Translations under genes and position numbers: made by a program
The notes under the pieces: model-generated
Databases searched by the model: none
What the model was told of the DNA's origin: nothing
Seen by the model: only the letters and a program-made list of their open reading frames with translations
In this document: positions 1-7,026 of the stretch, in pieces
Numbering within the stretch: the first letter of the stretch is position 1
Layout of the letters: every line of letters starts with the position of its first letter
Assembly (NCBI GenBank): GCA_017405465.1
Contig: JAFRAJ010000061.1
Coordinates: 1-64,000 of the forward strand
Direction: 5' to 3'
Length of the DNA stretch: 64,000 nt
Source of the DNA: Oscillospiraceae bacterium
GTDB lineage: Bacteria; Bacillota; Clostridia; Oscillospirales; Ruminococcaceae

Positions 1-25
1 GTTTGGCAGTACGGGTCAGAAGCAA
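1..25 (-). CDS. Possible 5' end of a divergent gene, cut by the window edge
   Basis: On the minus strand a strong ribosome-binding site (AAGGAGG, positions 41-35) sits about 9 bases before a TTG codon at 25-23, which opens a frame reading M-L-L-T-R-T-A-K to the window edge. Only eight codons are visible, so no product can be named. The SD strength is the main support; the rare TTG start and short frame keep confidence low. Confidence 0.3.
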
Positions 26-47
26 AAGAAAACACCTCCTTTTGAGA

Positions 48-140
48 GTATCTTACAGATACATTCTAACACTGTAAATAATCCTAAATTAGGACAATGG
101 GAAGCGTATTAAAAACCAGTTATCAAAGTGTCTCAGACAC
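48..140. promoter_or_regulatory. Three different perfect palindromes upstream of the flavin reductase gene
   Basis: The intergenic stretch contains GTATCTTACAGATAC (48-62), TCCTAAATTAGGA (82-94) and GTGTCTCAGACAC (128-140). Each is a perfect dyad with a 1-3 base centre. They lie between the possible divergent gene at the left edge and the gene at 272, so they could be operators for one or two dimeric repressors. No regulator family can be assigned from the half-sites alone. Confidence 0.4.
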
Positions 141-169
141 AGGAAATATACAAAAAACAAGAAAGAAGT

Positions 170-212
170 CAGGCGCTCCTCCCACGACTCAAGTCACGGG
201 TCTCCGCGCCTG
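170..212. other. Stable hairpin in the 5' region of the flavin reductase gene
   Basis: CAGGCGC (170-176) pairs with GCGCCTG (206-212). Inside, CCC/GGG and GACT/AGTC (187-194) form an inner helix. On the minus strand the hairpin is followed by a T-rich stretch (CTTGTTTTTTG, 161-151), so it could end or attenuate a minus-strand transcript. On the plus strand it lies about 60 bases before the start codon at 272. It matches no riboswitch family I could recognise. Confidence 0.4.
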
Positions 213-271
213 GTTAAGAATGAAACATTTAGCGCAAATAAAAGAAAACAATATGAGGAGGAGAACTACCT

Positions 272-1192
272 ATGAGCAGTTTCAAAGATTTGCGTGTTGT
301 TGATAACTTTTACCAGACATCCCTTTTCTTTCCGATGCCGACAGTCGTGATCAGCACGCTGTGTGAGGACGGATCCACATCTCTCGGACCCTATTCTCTC
401 GTGCAGCCGTTCTATGTAGCCGGCAAGGATTACTATTCGATGCTCCTTGAGTGCCGCAATTCATCGAACACATGTCAGAATCTTCTGCGCAACGGCAAGT
501 GCGCGATCAACTTCGTCACCGACGAGAGGAAGACCTTCAAGGAGGTCGTGAGGCTCGGATGGCCGGGAGACAAGCCCCAGGAGAAGATGAAGGACTGCAA
601 ATTCACTCTGGAGGACGGAATACTCGCAGAGCAGGGTGAAGTGAGACCCAAGGTCGTCAAGGAAGCTTTCCAGGTCATCGAATGCACCTGGATGAGAGAA
701 CTTGACGGAGCTGACAGGGATCAACCCACTGATGCTGACTGCTATGAAGGCCCATATCACGATTTCAACGGGATCACCACAAAGTACGGCGCACACTTCG
801 TCCTCAGAGTCGACAAGATCCTCATGAAGGAGAAATATTACAACGCGATCATCAACGGTGTGCGCGCCAAAGATTTCCCACCTGTACCGGTCGATTACGG
901 CTACAGAGACAGCAAGAACTTCTGGTATACGAAGCACCGCCGTCCTATCCCCGAACTGCTCCCGATGCGTCAGCAGACGCTCAACTCAGTCAGATATGCT
1001 GCTGACAGGATCGATGACAAGGTCAAGTTCACTGATGACGCGCTGGAGATGATTCAGAACGTTCCGAGAGTCTTCCTCCCGACAGTGCTCAGAGGATGCG
1101 TCGCATGGGCGAGAGAGAACAACTGCGAGCTCATCACTGCTGCTGAGATGAAGATAATCAACGATAAGAGATCCAAAGAGAAGAACAAATAA
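272..1192 (+). CDS. Flavin reductase-like FMN split-barrel protein with C-terminal PCP_red-like domain
   Basis: 306 residues; the start is set by a GGAGGAG ribosome-binding site just before ATG 272. Residues about 1-200 resemble the flavin reductase / FMN-binding split barrel: an early P-T-V-V-I-S-T-L strand, then a C-A-I-N-F-V strand, as in flavin reductases and related flavoproteins. The last 50 residues (about 252-298, F-T-x-D-A-L-E-M-I-x-x-V-P ... A-R-E-N-x-C-x-x-I-T-A-A-E) resemble the small helical PCP_red module found at the end of light-independent protochlorophyllide reductase subunits and some redox proteins. It probably binds FMN and handles electrons in the cytosol; the substrate is unknown. 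A membrane protein gene follows 12 bases later, so the two are probably co-transcribed. Confidence 0.7.
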   Translation: MSSFKDLRVVDNFYQTSLFFPMPTVVISTLCEDGSTSLGPYSLVQPFYVAGKDYYSMLLECRNSSNTCQNLLRNGKCAINFVTDERKTFKEVVRLGWPGDKPQEKMKDCKFTLEDGILAEQGEVRPKVVKEAFQVIECTWMRELDGADRDQPTDADCYEGPYHDFNGITTKYGAHFVLRVDKILMKEKYYNAIINGVRAKDFPPVPVDYGYRDSKNFWYTKHRRPIPELLPMRQQTLNSVRYAADRIDDKVKFTDDALEMIQNVPRVFLPTVLRGCVAWARENNCELITAAEMKIINDKRSKEKNK

Positions 1193-1204
1193 GGAGAAGA
1201 GAAT

Positions 1205-1819
1205 ATGCAGTTTTCTGTTCCGATGGCATTATTCGACTTCGTACCGGTAATCCTGTACCTGGTCTCATCAGTGATCTTCCAGAGAGATTTCTACAGCCGA
1301 ATGAGCAAAGGATGCTACGCAGTCTACTGTGCAGGCACCATCATCGTTACGGTCGGAGGTCTTTTCAAAGCGACATACAAACTGCTCTATGCACTTGGAG
1401 TTTGCGATTTCCCGATGCTGAGCGACTGCTTCATGCCGTTCCAGGCTACCGGATTCACTCTTACCGCTGCCGCAGTCATCGGCTATGTGATCGGGAAGGG
1501 AAAAGCTGAGAACGATAAGCTGTATTCAGCTGCGGTGCCTCCGCTCGTGACCAGCAAGATGCTTTTTGTAGTATTCATGGTGCTGGGTCTTCTCGTGACC
1601 AATATAGGATATTCGGTGATCGCGCTGCGCAAGAAGAGAATCGGTGCAGCGGTGCTTTTCATCGTTTCTCTCGTTCTGGAGATGGGTATGGGATATCTCT
1701 CCACAAGAGACTTCACTAAAGCTTCCATGAACTGGATAGGTGAAGTGACGAACTTCTTTGGCATGGCGACACTGCTTCTGGGGACTCTGGACCTGCACAG
1801 GAATGTGTTCTCAGAGTAA
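1205..1819 (+). CDS. Polytopic membrane protein of unknown function
   Basis: 204 residues with about six hydrophobic segments (roughly 5-25, 38-57, 83-101, 112-134, 141-162 and 172-194), so an integral membrane protein. GGAGAAGAGA precedes ATG 1205. It sits 12 bases after the flavin reductase-like gene and is followed by a hairpin terminator, so the pair looks like a two-gene operon. No family signature was recognised. A role as membrane partner of the flavoprotein is only a guess from position. Confidence 0.65.
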   Translation: MQFSVPMALFDFVPVILYLVSSVIFQRDFYSRMSKGCYAVYCAGTIIVTVGGLFKATYKLLYALGVCDFPMLSDCFMPFQATGFTLTAAAVIGYVIGKGKAENDKLYSAAVPPLVTSKMLFVVFMVLGLLVTNIGYSVIALRKKRIGAAVLFIVSLVLEMGMGYLSTRDFTKASMNWIGEVTNFFGMATLLLGTLDLHRNVFSE

Positions 1820-1841
1820 AAGGACATTTAATACAGCATTT

Positions 1842-1880
1842 GAAGCGTCAGCCGGATAACATCCGGCAGGCGCTTCAGTC
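1842..1880. terminator. Bidirectional hairpin terminator between convergent genes
   Basis: GAAGCG (1842-1847) pairs with CGCTTC (1871-1876), and GCCGGAT (1851-1857) with ATCCGGC (1861-1867). It lies between the ends of two converging genes (1819 and 1898). The T tract is weak on both sides, so its efficiency is uncertain. Confidence 0.6.
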
Positions 1881-1897
1881 TGTTTATGTGGAGGTTA

Positions 1898-3727
1898 TCA
1901 GCAGGCAAAGCCTATCGCTTTATCGGGAGTGACATCTGGAGCAGGAGAGACTATGTCTTCCGCTGTAAGGATGAAGTCATTGCTTATGTCATCATTCCCT
2001 GAGCAGAAGATCCTTGAAGCGTAGTTCAGTACAGCATTCTCTATGATGTTGCGGCAAAAACGTCCGTTACCCAGTTCCGGTCGTCCGGCTGCCTGTGAAC
2101 ATACAGCAGTCAACTTCATGTAGGCATCAGGCGATATGGAGAAACCCTGCTTCTCCGCTTCCAGGCCGGCGATACTTACCAGTTCGCGGGCTGAATAATC
2201 ACTGAATTCGATCCTGAACGGCACCCGTGATCTGAGCCCGGGATTACGAGAGAAGAAGGCTTCCATCCTGTCAGGATAACCGGCAAAGATGACGACTGTG
2301 TCGCTGCGGCTGTTCTCCATCTCCTGAACGATAGTGTTTATCGCCTCGTCGCCGTACTCTCCCTGATGGTTTTCAAGAAGGGAGTAAGCCTCATCAATGA
2401 ACAGTACCTTTCCTTTTGCCTCAAGGAAAACGTCTCTCACTTTCGAGGCTGTCTGTCCTTCATATCTGGCTACCAGATCCGAACGGCCTACCTCGACGAT
2501 ACTGTCAGAGGGAAGTATCCCGAGATCATGCAGTATTCCGGCAGTTATTCTTGCGACAGTGGTCTTGGCGGTGCCCGGATTGCCTGTGAACTCCATGTTC
2601 AGCGAAAGGACAGGACCTTTTTTCCCGGCTTGCAACATCTCCTGACGCAGCCTAGCGTAAGCAGTGATCTTCTTGATCTGTTCTTTCACGGTGTGCAAGC
2701 CTATGAGGGAATCAAGCATGGCAAAGTGGTCAGGATATTCTGGATCGATCTTTTCAGAGACGCTGGAAATATGCCGCAGTTTGGACCTGATCTCTTTAAG
2801 ACTCTTTTTGCCCAGATTCCTGACAGAAGCCAGATCACTGTCGCTGAGAGAAGCGAGCTGCTCCACAGTGTCTATTCCGGCCCGCTTCAGACAGTTGTAT
2901 GAACGGATGCTGAGTCCCAGCTGATCTATCGGATCATTTGCTTCACAGGGGATCAGAACATCGAGAGTTTCTTCTTCCGGAGAGACCACAAGAGGATCTG
3001 TTTCCGGGATGATCTCAGTTGCTTCGATGTGCCTTTTTGAAAGAAGATACAACAGGCTCTCAGTAAAGCTCAGAAGTGAATGATTTGAGATGGACTCATT
3101 CTGAACGTTCTTATCATCTCCTTCTCGTATCTCCACGATATGTGTGTGGGGGAGCGCTATTGCTGAGGCACTTCTCAGCCGAAGCGGCATCTCACCGGGG
3201 AGGATTATAGTGAGAGATCCGGCCACGTGTTCTGAGCGATCCGATGCTTCCGCAGTAATCCTGATCATGGCACCTTCCTGTTCCAGCAAGGTGAACATTT
3301 CTTTGAAATGATCGCTGCAGAGACTGTCGTCATAATCGTCGTAATAGTAAGTTCGGCGTGAGGTGAGGGGATCAGAAGGCTGTTCAATATCTGAGATCAC
3401 CGAGTAGACTCTGGTACTGTCACCAATGCAGTCCTCAAAAGAAACATCCGGAGATGCTGTTTCTGCACAGCCATTGAAGATCCAGTCGATATCCTGCGTC
3501 GCGATCTGGGTTTCAGGACCGGATAATATATACGCGGTGCTTTCGCTGTCTTTCTTTGCATATATCTGGAGAGTGAGAGATCCTCCCTGAGACAGCACTG
3601 AGGCAGACCTCAGGAATCTTTCGGCAGCATTAACGGATGAGGAAGATACAGATCCGTTCTCTATGGATACGAATCTAAGAAGATGAGCGTTCTTTGTAAC
3701 AATGCATTTATTGATATTGATACTCAT
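1898..3727 (-). CDS. CbxX/CfqX-type AAA+ ATPase fused to an RNA polymerase alpha-CTD-like domain
   Basis: 609 residues in three parts. Residues 1-265 are an acidic, Ser/Asp-rich region of no recognised family. Residues 270-320 ([14 protein letters not shown] ... [12 protein letters not shown]) closely resemble the C-terminal domain of RNA polymerase alpha; the true RpoA in this window (24690-25646) has almost the same pattern. Residues 335-600 are a CbxX/CfqX-type AAA+ ATPase: Walker [10 protein letters not shown] (382-390), Walker B V-L-F-I-D-E-A-Y (441-448), and an arginine-rich stretch G-L-R-S-R-V-P-F. CbxX-type ATPases remodel or activate partner proteins. The helix-hairpin-helix alpha-CTD fold binds DNA or proteins, so this may be a nucleic-acid- or polymerase-associated remodeller. 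It stands alone behind a long structured leader. Confidence 0.75.
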   Translation of the reverse strand: MSININKCIVTKNAHLLRFVSIENGSVSSSSVNAAERFLRSASVLSQGGSLTLQIYAKKDSESTAYILSGPETQIATQDIDWIFNGCAETASPDVSFEDCIGDSTRVYSVISDIEQPSDPLTSRRTYYYDDYDDSLCSDHFKEMFTLLEQEGAMIRITAEASDRSEHVAGSLTIILPGEMPLRLRSASAIALPHTHIVEIREGDDKNVQNESISNHSLLSFTESLLYLLSKRHIEATEIIPETDPLVVSPEEETLDVLIPCEANDPIDQLGLSIRSYNCLKRAGIDTVEQLASLSDSDLASVRNLGKKSLKEIRSKLRHISSVSEKIDPEYPDHFAMLDSLIGLHTVKEQIKKITAYARLRQEMLQAGKKGPVLSLNMEFTGNPGTAKTTVARITAGILHDLGILPSDSIVEVGRSDLVARYEGQTASKVRDVFLEAKGKVLFIDEAYSLLENHQGEYGDEAINTIVQEMENSRSDTVVIFAGYPDRMEAFFSRNPGLRSRVPFRIEFSDYSARELVSIAGLEAEKQGFSISPDAYMKLTAVCSQAAGRPELGNGRFCRNIIENAVLNYASRIFCSGNDDISNDFILTAEDIVSPAPDVTPDKAIGFAC

Positions 3728-3749
3728 GTTTTGTGCCTCACTTTCTTGT

Positions 3750-3836
3750 TATGTTACTATTCGCGGTCTGCAGGGGACTCTTTCCTTGGTGCGCTCGCTG
3801 TTTAGCAGGTCATGGCGCACTTCCCCGGACGGCCCG
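3750..3836 (-). ncRNA. GC-rich folded segment of the leader before the AAA+ gene
   Basis: Read on the minus strand, the 5' untranslated region contains GGACGGGCCGTCC, a perfect dyad, followed by an extended hairpin in which GGGGA pairs with TCCCC and inside it GTGCGC pairs with GCGCAC. CTG/CAG closes a small apical loop (C-T-A-A-A). The segment ends about 40-50 bases before ATG 3727. It is much richer in GC and pairing than the surrounding spacer, which suggests a functional RNA element, but no known family was recognised. Confidence 0.45.
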
Positions 3837-3883
3837 TCCCGAGCATCTGCGGATTCTGTTTTCAAGGTGCAAAAAATGCATAG

Positions 3884-3964
3884 AAAAAGCCGGTGCTTTG
3901 ATAAAGGCGAAAAGGGTATACTCTCCCCGGAGTTTTCCTTTCTCACTTTGATCAAAGCATCGGC
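3884..3964 (-). terminator. Terminator-like hairpin inside the AAA+ gene leader
   Basis: On the minus strand, GCCGATGCTTTGAT (3964-3951) pairs with ATCAAAGCACCGGC (3902-3889), 13 of 14 positions, enclosing a 48-base loop with its own GAAAGG/CCTTTTC pairing. The right arm is followed directly by TTTTT (3888-3884). It begins about 25 bases after the likely transcription start and lies 150 bases before the gene, the expected layout for attenuation or for a short separate RNA. Confidence 0.5.
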
Positions 3965-3994
3965 TTTGAAACTTTATATTAATTTGCAGGCGTT

Positions 3995-4023
3995 AATTTA
4001 TCATATAGGGATAATAGTGTCAA
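3995..4023 (-). promoter_or_regulatory. Promoter of the AAA+ gene (minus strand)
   Basis: On the minus strand there is a perfect -35 TTGACA (4023-4018), a 17-base spacer and TAAATT (4000-3995), preceded by TG one base upstream (extended -10). Transcription would start near 3988 and give a leader of about 260 bases before ATG 3727. Confidence 0.6.
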
Positions 4024-4030
4024 TACTTTT

Positions 4031-4065
4031 ATAAAAAAGAAGGACAGGAGAATCTTGTCCTTCTT
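4031..4065 (-). terminator. Rho-independent terminator of the shikimate kinase / aldo-keto reductase operon
   Basis: On the minus strand AAGAAGGACAAG and CTGTCCTTCTT form a stem of about 11 bp with a six-base loop, followed by TTTTTTAT. It lies 23 bases after the reductase stop codon. Confidence 0.85.
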
Positions 4066-4087
4066 GCTCAATTTACTATATTTATTC

Positions 4088-5209
4088 TCACAGTGAGAAA
4101 TCTGCAGAAACTTTTTCAAGCAGATCTCTGATGGGAAGATGCTGGGGACATACAGACTCACAACTCCCGCATTTGATGCAGCTAGTGGAGTATTCCTTTC
4201 CGTCTTCTTTTGCCCCGTCCAGTCTTCTTCTGGCTTGCTTCATGTCGCCGTAAAGAGTAAGGAAATTGTCTGCAGCAAATGAACCGCTTATGGCAATATT
4301 CATGGGGCAGACCTTGGCGCAATAGTCGCATGCAGTGCACTGGATGAGAGGGATCTCAGCGAATGCTTTCTGGGCTTTTGCAACGACAGCTCTCTGCTCA
4401 TCAGTGAGACCCTTGAAATCTTTCATGGTGGACAGATTGTCGCGCATCTGCTCTATGCTGCTCATTCCTGAAAGGACTGCGATGAGACCGTCGAGGTCAG
4501 CAGCGAATCTGAGAGCCCAGGAGGCGCAGCTGGATTCTGGTTCCGCCTGTGTGAATATATCTTTGATCTGCTGCGGGGGATTAGCGAGAAGGCCGCCCTT
4601 GACAGGTTCCATAATAACTACAGATTTGCCGTGTTTTCTTGCCATCTCGTAACAAGCGCGTGACTGAACGGTGGGTTCCTCCCAGTCTTTGTAGTTGATC
4701 TGCAGCTGAACGAATTCTATCTCCGGATGCTCATTGAGGACTTCATCCAGGAATTCGGGTGTGGAGTGGAAGGAGAATCCGATGTGCTTGATGAGCCCTT
4801 CTTCCTTTTTCTCTTTTATGAAATCCCACATTCTGAATTCGTCAAAGAACTTCTTGCGTTCAGGAGCAATATTGTGCAGCAGATAGAAGTCAAAGTATCC
4901 TGCTCCGGTCTGCTTAAGTGAGGTCTCGAACTGAGCTATAGCATCCTCCCTGGTCTTGCAGTCGATCCAAGCAGCGTTCTTAGTGGCGAGCTTGAAACTC
5001 TCCCTGGGATAACGGTCGACAAGAGCAGCCTTGCATGCAGCTTCGCTTCCGCCATAAGCCCATGCAGTGTCGAAGTAGGTGAAACCTGCTTCCATGAACA
5101 TGTCGACCATCGTCTTTGTCTGTTCGATGTCAATGGTGCCGTCCTCCAGCCTGGGAAGGCGCATAAGGCCGAAACCAAGGTTTTTTATGTCTTCGCCAAG
5201 ATATGACAT
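4088..5209 (-). CDS. Aldo/keto reductase with C-terminal 2x[4Fe-4S] ferredoxin domain
   Basis: 373 residues. ATG 5209 is chosen because GAGGAG precedes it; a longer in-frame start at 5254 lacks a site. The N-terminal 280 residues are an aldo/keto reductase barrel with the usual tetrad: Asp in Y-F-D-T-A-W-A-Y, the following Tyr, Lys in L-A-T-K-N, and His in Y-L-L-H-N. The C-terminus has two cysteine clusters, C-T-A-C-D-Y-C-A-K-V-C-P and C-I-K-C-G-S-C-E-S-V-C-P, typical of two [4Fe-4S] centres. Such clostridial fusions are cytosolic oxidoreductases, mostly of unknown substrate; the clusters could carry electrons from ferredoxin-like donors. It lies downstream of the shikimate kinase-like gene and ends at a strong terminator. 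Confidence 0.85.
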   Translation of the reverse strand: MSYLGEDIKNLGFGLMRLPRLEDGTIDIEQTKTMVDMFMEAGFTYFDTAWAYGGSEAACKAALVDRYPRESFKLATKNAAWIDCKTREDAIAQFETSLKQTGAGYFDFYLLHNIAPERKKFFDEFRMWDFIKEKKEEGLIKHIGFSFHSTPEFLDEVLNEHPEIEFVQLQINYKDWEEPTVQSRACYEMARKHGKSVVIMEPVKGGLLANPPQQIKDIFTQAEPESSCASWALRFAADLDGLIAVLSGMSSIEQMRDNLSTMKDFKGLTDEQRAVVAKAQKAFAEIPLIQCTACDYCAKVCPMNIAISGSFAADNFLTLYGDMKQARRRLDGAKEDGKEYSTSCIKCGSCESVCPQHLPIRDLLEKVSADFSL

Positions 5210-5254
5210 TTCTATTCTCCTCTTCGATTGTGTATGTAAATGTTTTTTGATCAT

Positions 5255-5758
5255 TTAAGAATAGTAGATATCGATGATCCTGTCAGTCAGAGTCTTGACC
5301 GGTAATGTTGCATCCAGCGTGACAGATGCACATTCAAGATACTGAGGCTTCCTGAGCTCATAAAGGCGTATGAGCTCATCACGGGACATGGATTTGAGTA
5401 TCGGACGGCTCGTTCCTGCAACGCGTTCCAGGAGGATATTCACCGGGGCATCCAGAAATACGTTGAGGTAAGCAGATTTCAGGATGTGTATATTGCGCTT
5501 GAGCATCACGCATCCGCTCGACGTCGCAAGCACACCGCCCTCCGGACAGACTTTTGTGAGTGCCAGAGTCTCATAAATCCGCAGCGCCAGCTCACCCTGC
5601 GATTCTGCAAGGACCGGAATGCGCATCCCGGCCAGGTTCTCTGTTTCCGCGTCAAGATCGCGGAAGTTGACCCTGAGCTCGTTTGATACGAGCCTTCCGA
5701 GTGTAGACTTTCCGCTTCCCATAAATCCTATGAGTGCTATCGACTTCTGTTGAGCCAT
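5255..5758 (-). CDS. Shikimate kinase-like P-loop kinase, divergent active site
   Basis: 167 residues; ATG 5758 follows GGAGGTG. It has the shikimate kinase layout: Walker A G-F-M-G-S-G-K-S-T near the N-terminus, D-L-D-A-E-T-E (the substrate-binding Asp), an arginine in the A-L-R-I-Y-E region, R-P-I-L in the lid, and R-K-P-Q-Y near the C-terminus. The family converts shikimate to shikimate-3-phosphate with ATP. The usual glycine triplet (L-A-T-G-G-G) that contacts the shikimate carboxylate reads L-A-T-S-S-G here, so activity or substrate may differ. No other aromatic pathway gene is nearby. It is likely co-transcribed with the aldo/keto reductase, whose start is 45 bases downstream. Confidence 0.7.
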   Translation of the reverse strand: MAQQKSIALIGFMGSGKSTLGRLVSNELRVNFRDLDAETENLAGMRIPVLAESQGELALRIYETLALTKVCPEGGVLATSSGCVMLKRNIHILKSAYLNVFLDAPVNILLERVAGTSRPILKSMSRDELIRLYELRKPQYLECASVTLDATLPVKTLTDRIIDIYYS

Positions 5759-5835
5759 AAACAGCACCTCCAATCACAGTCACAGGACGATTATATCACA
5801 GAGAATGAAGATTCTTTCTGTATGCACAGTGAGAG

Positions 5836-5865
5836 TATACATCATAATTGAATAGCCCGTATAAT
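5836..5865 (+). promoter_or_regulatory. Likely promoter of azlCD
   Basis: TATAAT (5860-5865) is preceded, 18 bases upstream, by TATACA (5836-5841), a weak -35. It is 30-70 bases before the candidate azlC starts. Confidence 0.4.
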
Positions 5866-5896
5866 ATCCATAGAAACAGTACCAGTAAAAAGGAAG

Positions 5897-6649
5897 ATGA
5901 CTATTCATCTATTGGCAGAGAGACGCCAAGACAGAAATATGCAGACTGAAAGCAATAAGACACGTACAGGTGATTTAGCTAGAGCATTTAAAGCAACACT
6001 GCCGGTAATGACCGGCTATCTGGTGCTCGGCATGGGCTTTGGTATAGTCATGCAGTCGTGCGGATATGGTACGCTTTGGTCCTTCGCGGAAGCAGTATTC
6101 ATATACGCCGGAGCGATGCAGTTCGCGGCAGTGGAACTGCTGCGCTCTGGGGCTTCACTCATGACAGTGGCTCTTACGACGCTTGCTGTTAATGCGAGAC
6201 ATCTTTTCTATGGCATATCCATGCTGGAGAGATACCGCGATACAGGCAGAGGAAAATGGTATCTGGTCTTTTCCCTTACAGATGAGACATACTCACTGCT
6301 GTGCAGCGACGACGCTCTTGACGGAGTTCAGAACAAAACTCTGTACTATTTCACCGTCTCGATACTTGATCATCTGTACTGGATAACAGGATGCACTGCT
6401 GGAGGTCTGCTGGATCAGCTTATCAGATTTGAAACGACCGGAGCGGACTTTGCTCTGACGGCACTGTTCGTTTCAGTATTCACAGGGCAGTGGAAGGGAA
6501 CAAAAGATCACTTTTATTCGCTGACGGGCGTCATTTGTGCATTGGGCTGTCTTGTTATATTCGGCAGGGATTATTTTCTGATCCCTTCCATGATACTGAC
6601 AGTATTCGTCCTTATGCTGCACGCAAGGAGGTCACCGGATGAAGCATGA
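5897..6649 (+). CDS. azlC: AzlC-type branched-chain amino acid permease subunit
   Basis: 250 residues from ATG 5897. An alternative start is ATG 5939 (236 residues); the AAGGAAG site touches ATG 5897, so the true start is uncertain. The region after residue 25 matches the AzlC family: F-K-A-T-L-P-V-M-T-G-Y near the N-terminus, G-F-G-I-V-M-Q, E-A-V-F-I-Y-A-G-A-M-Q-F, and N-A-R-H-L-F-Y-G, with several membrane segments. AzlC with AzlD forms an inner-membrane exporter for branched-chain amino acids and analogues. The downstream azlD overlaps by 11 bases, so the two are translationally coupled. Confidence 0.9.
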   Translation: MTIHLLAERRQDRNMQTESNKTRTGDLARAFKATLPVMTGYLVLGMGFGIVMQSCGYGTLWSFAEAVFIYAGAMQFAAVELLRSGASLMTVALTTLAVNARHLFYGISMLERYRDTGRGKWYLVFSLTDETYSLLCSDDALDGVQNKTLYYFTVSILDHLYWITGCTAGGLLDQLIRFETTGADFALTALFVSVFTGQWKGTKDHFYSLTGVICALGCLVIFGRDYFLIPSMILTVFVLMLHARRSPDEA

Positions 6650-6959
6650 CATCCTTGCTGTCGCTCTGATCTCTGCAGTGACGATATTGATACGTTTCCT
6701 GCCTTTCATCGTATTCCGCGACAGTACTCAGGTGCCGGAGAGCATCACTTATCTCGGGAAAGCTCTCCCGGGAGCTGTGATGGGGATGCTGGTGATATAC
6801 TGTCTCAAGGATATATCGTTCCTTGCACCTCCTTACGGGATACCGGAACTCATCTGTGCTGCGCTGACTGCCGGTGCGTATCTGTGGAAGAAAGATACTT
6901 CATTAAGCGTAGTCATAGGGACCGTGCTCTATATGATCCTGATCCAGAAGGTATTCTGA
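6639..6959 (+). CDS. azlD: AzlD-type branched-chain amino acid exporter small subunit
   Basis: 106 residues with about three to four membrane segments and the AzlD pattern R-F-L-P-F ... S-I-T-Y-L-G-K-A-L-P-G-A-V. AAGGAGG lies inside the end of azlC, directing initiation at ATG 6639. It is the obligatory small partner of AzlC in amino acid export. Confidence 0.88.
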   Translation: MKHDILAVALISAVTILIRFLPFIVFRDSTQVPESITYLGKALPGAVMGMLVIYCLKDISFLAPPYGIPELICAALTAGAYLWKKDTSLSVVIGTVLYMILIQKVF

Positions 6960-7026
6960 GAAGCTTGCAGCAGAAAGAATAAAACCAATCAAAATCTAAA
7001 AAAATTTATATAGAGCTGAAAACGGA

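Noticed and set aside
97..303. A 68-codon open frame before the flavin reductase gene
   Set aside because: No ribosome-binding site and low-complexity basic peptide. It runs across the palindromes and the hairpin into the next gene.
3776..3836. Signal recognition particle RNA in the AAA+ leader
   Set aside because: A short CTGTTTA-CAGGTCA-like string appears on the plus strand, but the GGAAGGAAGCAGC-type apical part of SRP RNA is absent and the pairing differs.
3856..3870. rRNA-spacer-like ACCTTGAAAAC sequence
   Set aside because: Looks like a rRNA operon spacer motif on the minus strand, but no rRNA sequence is nearby; likely chance.
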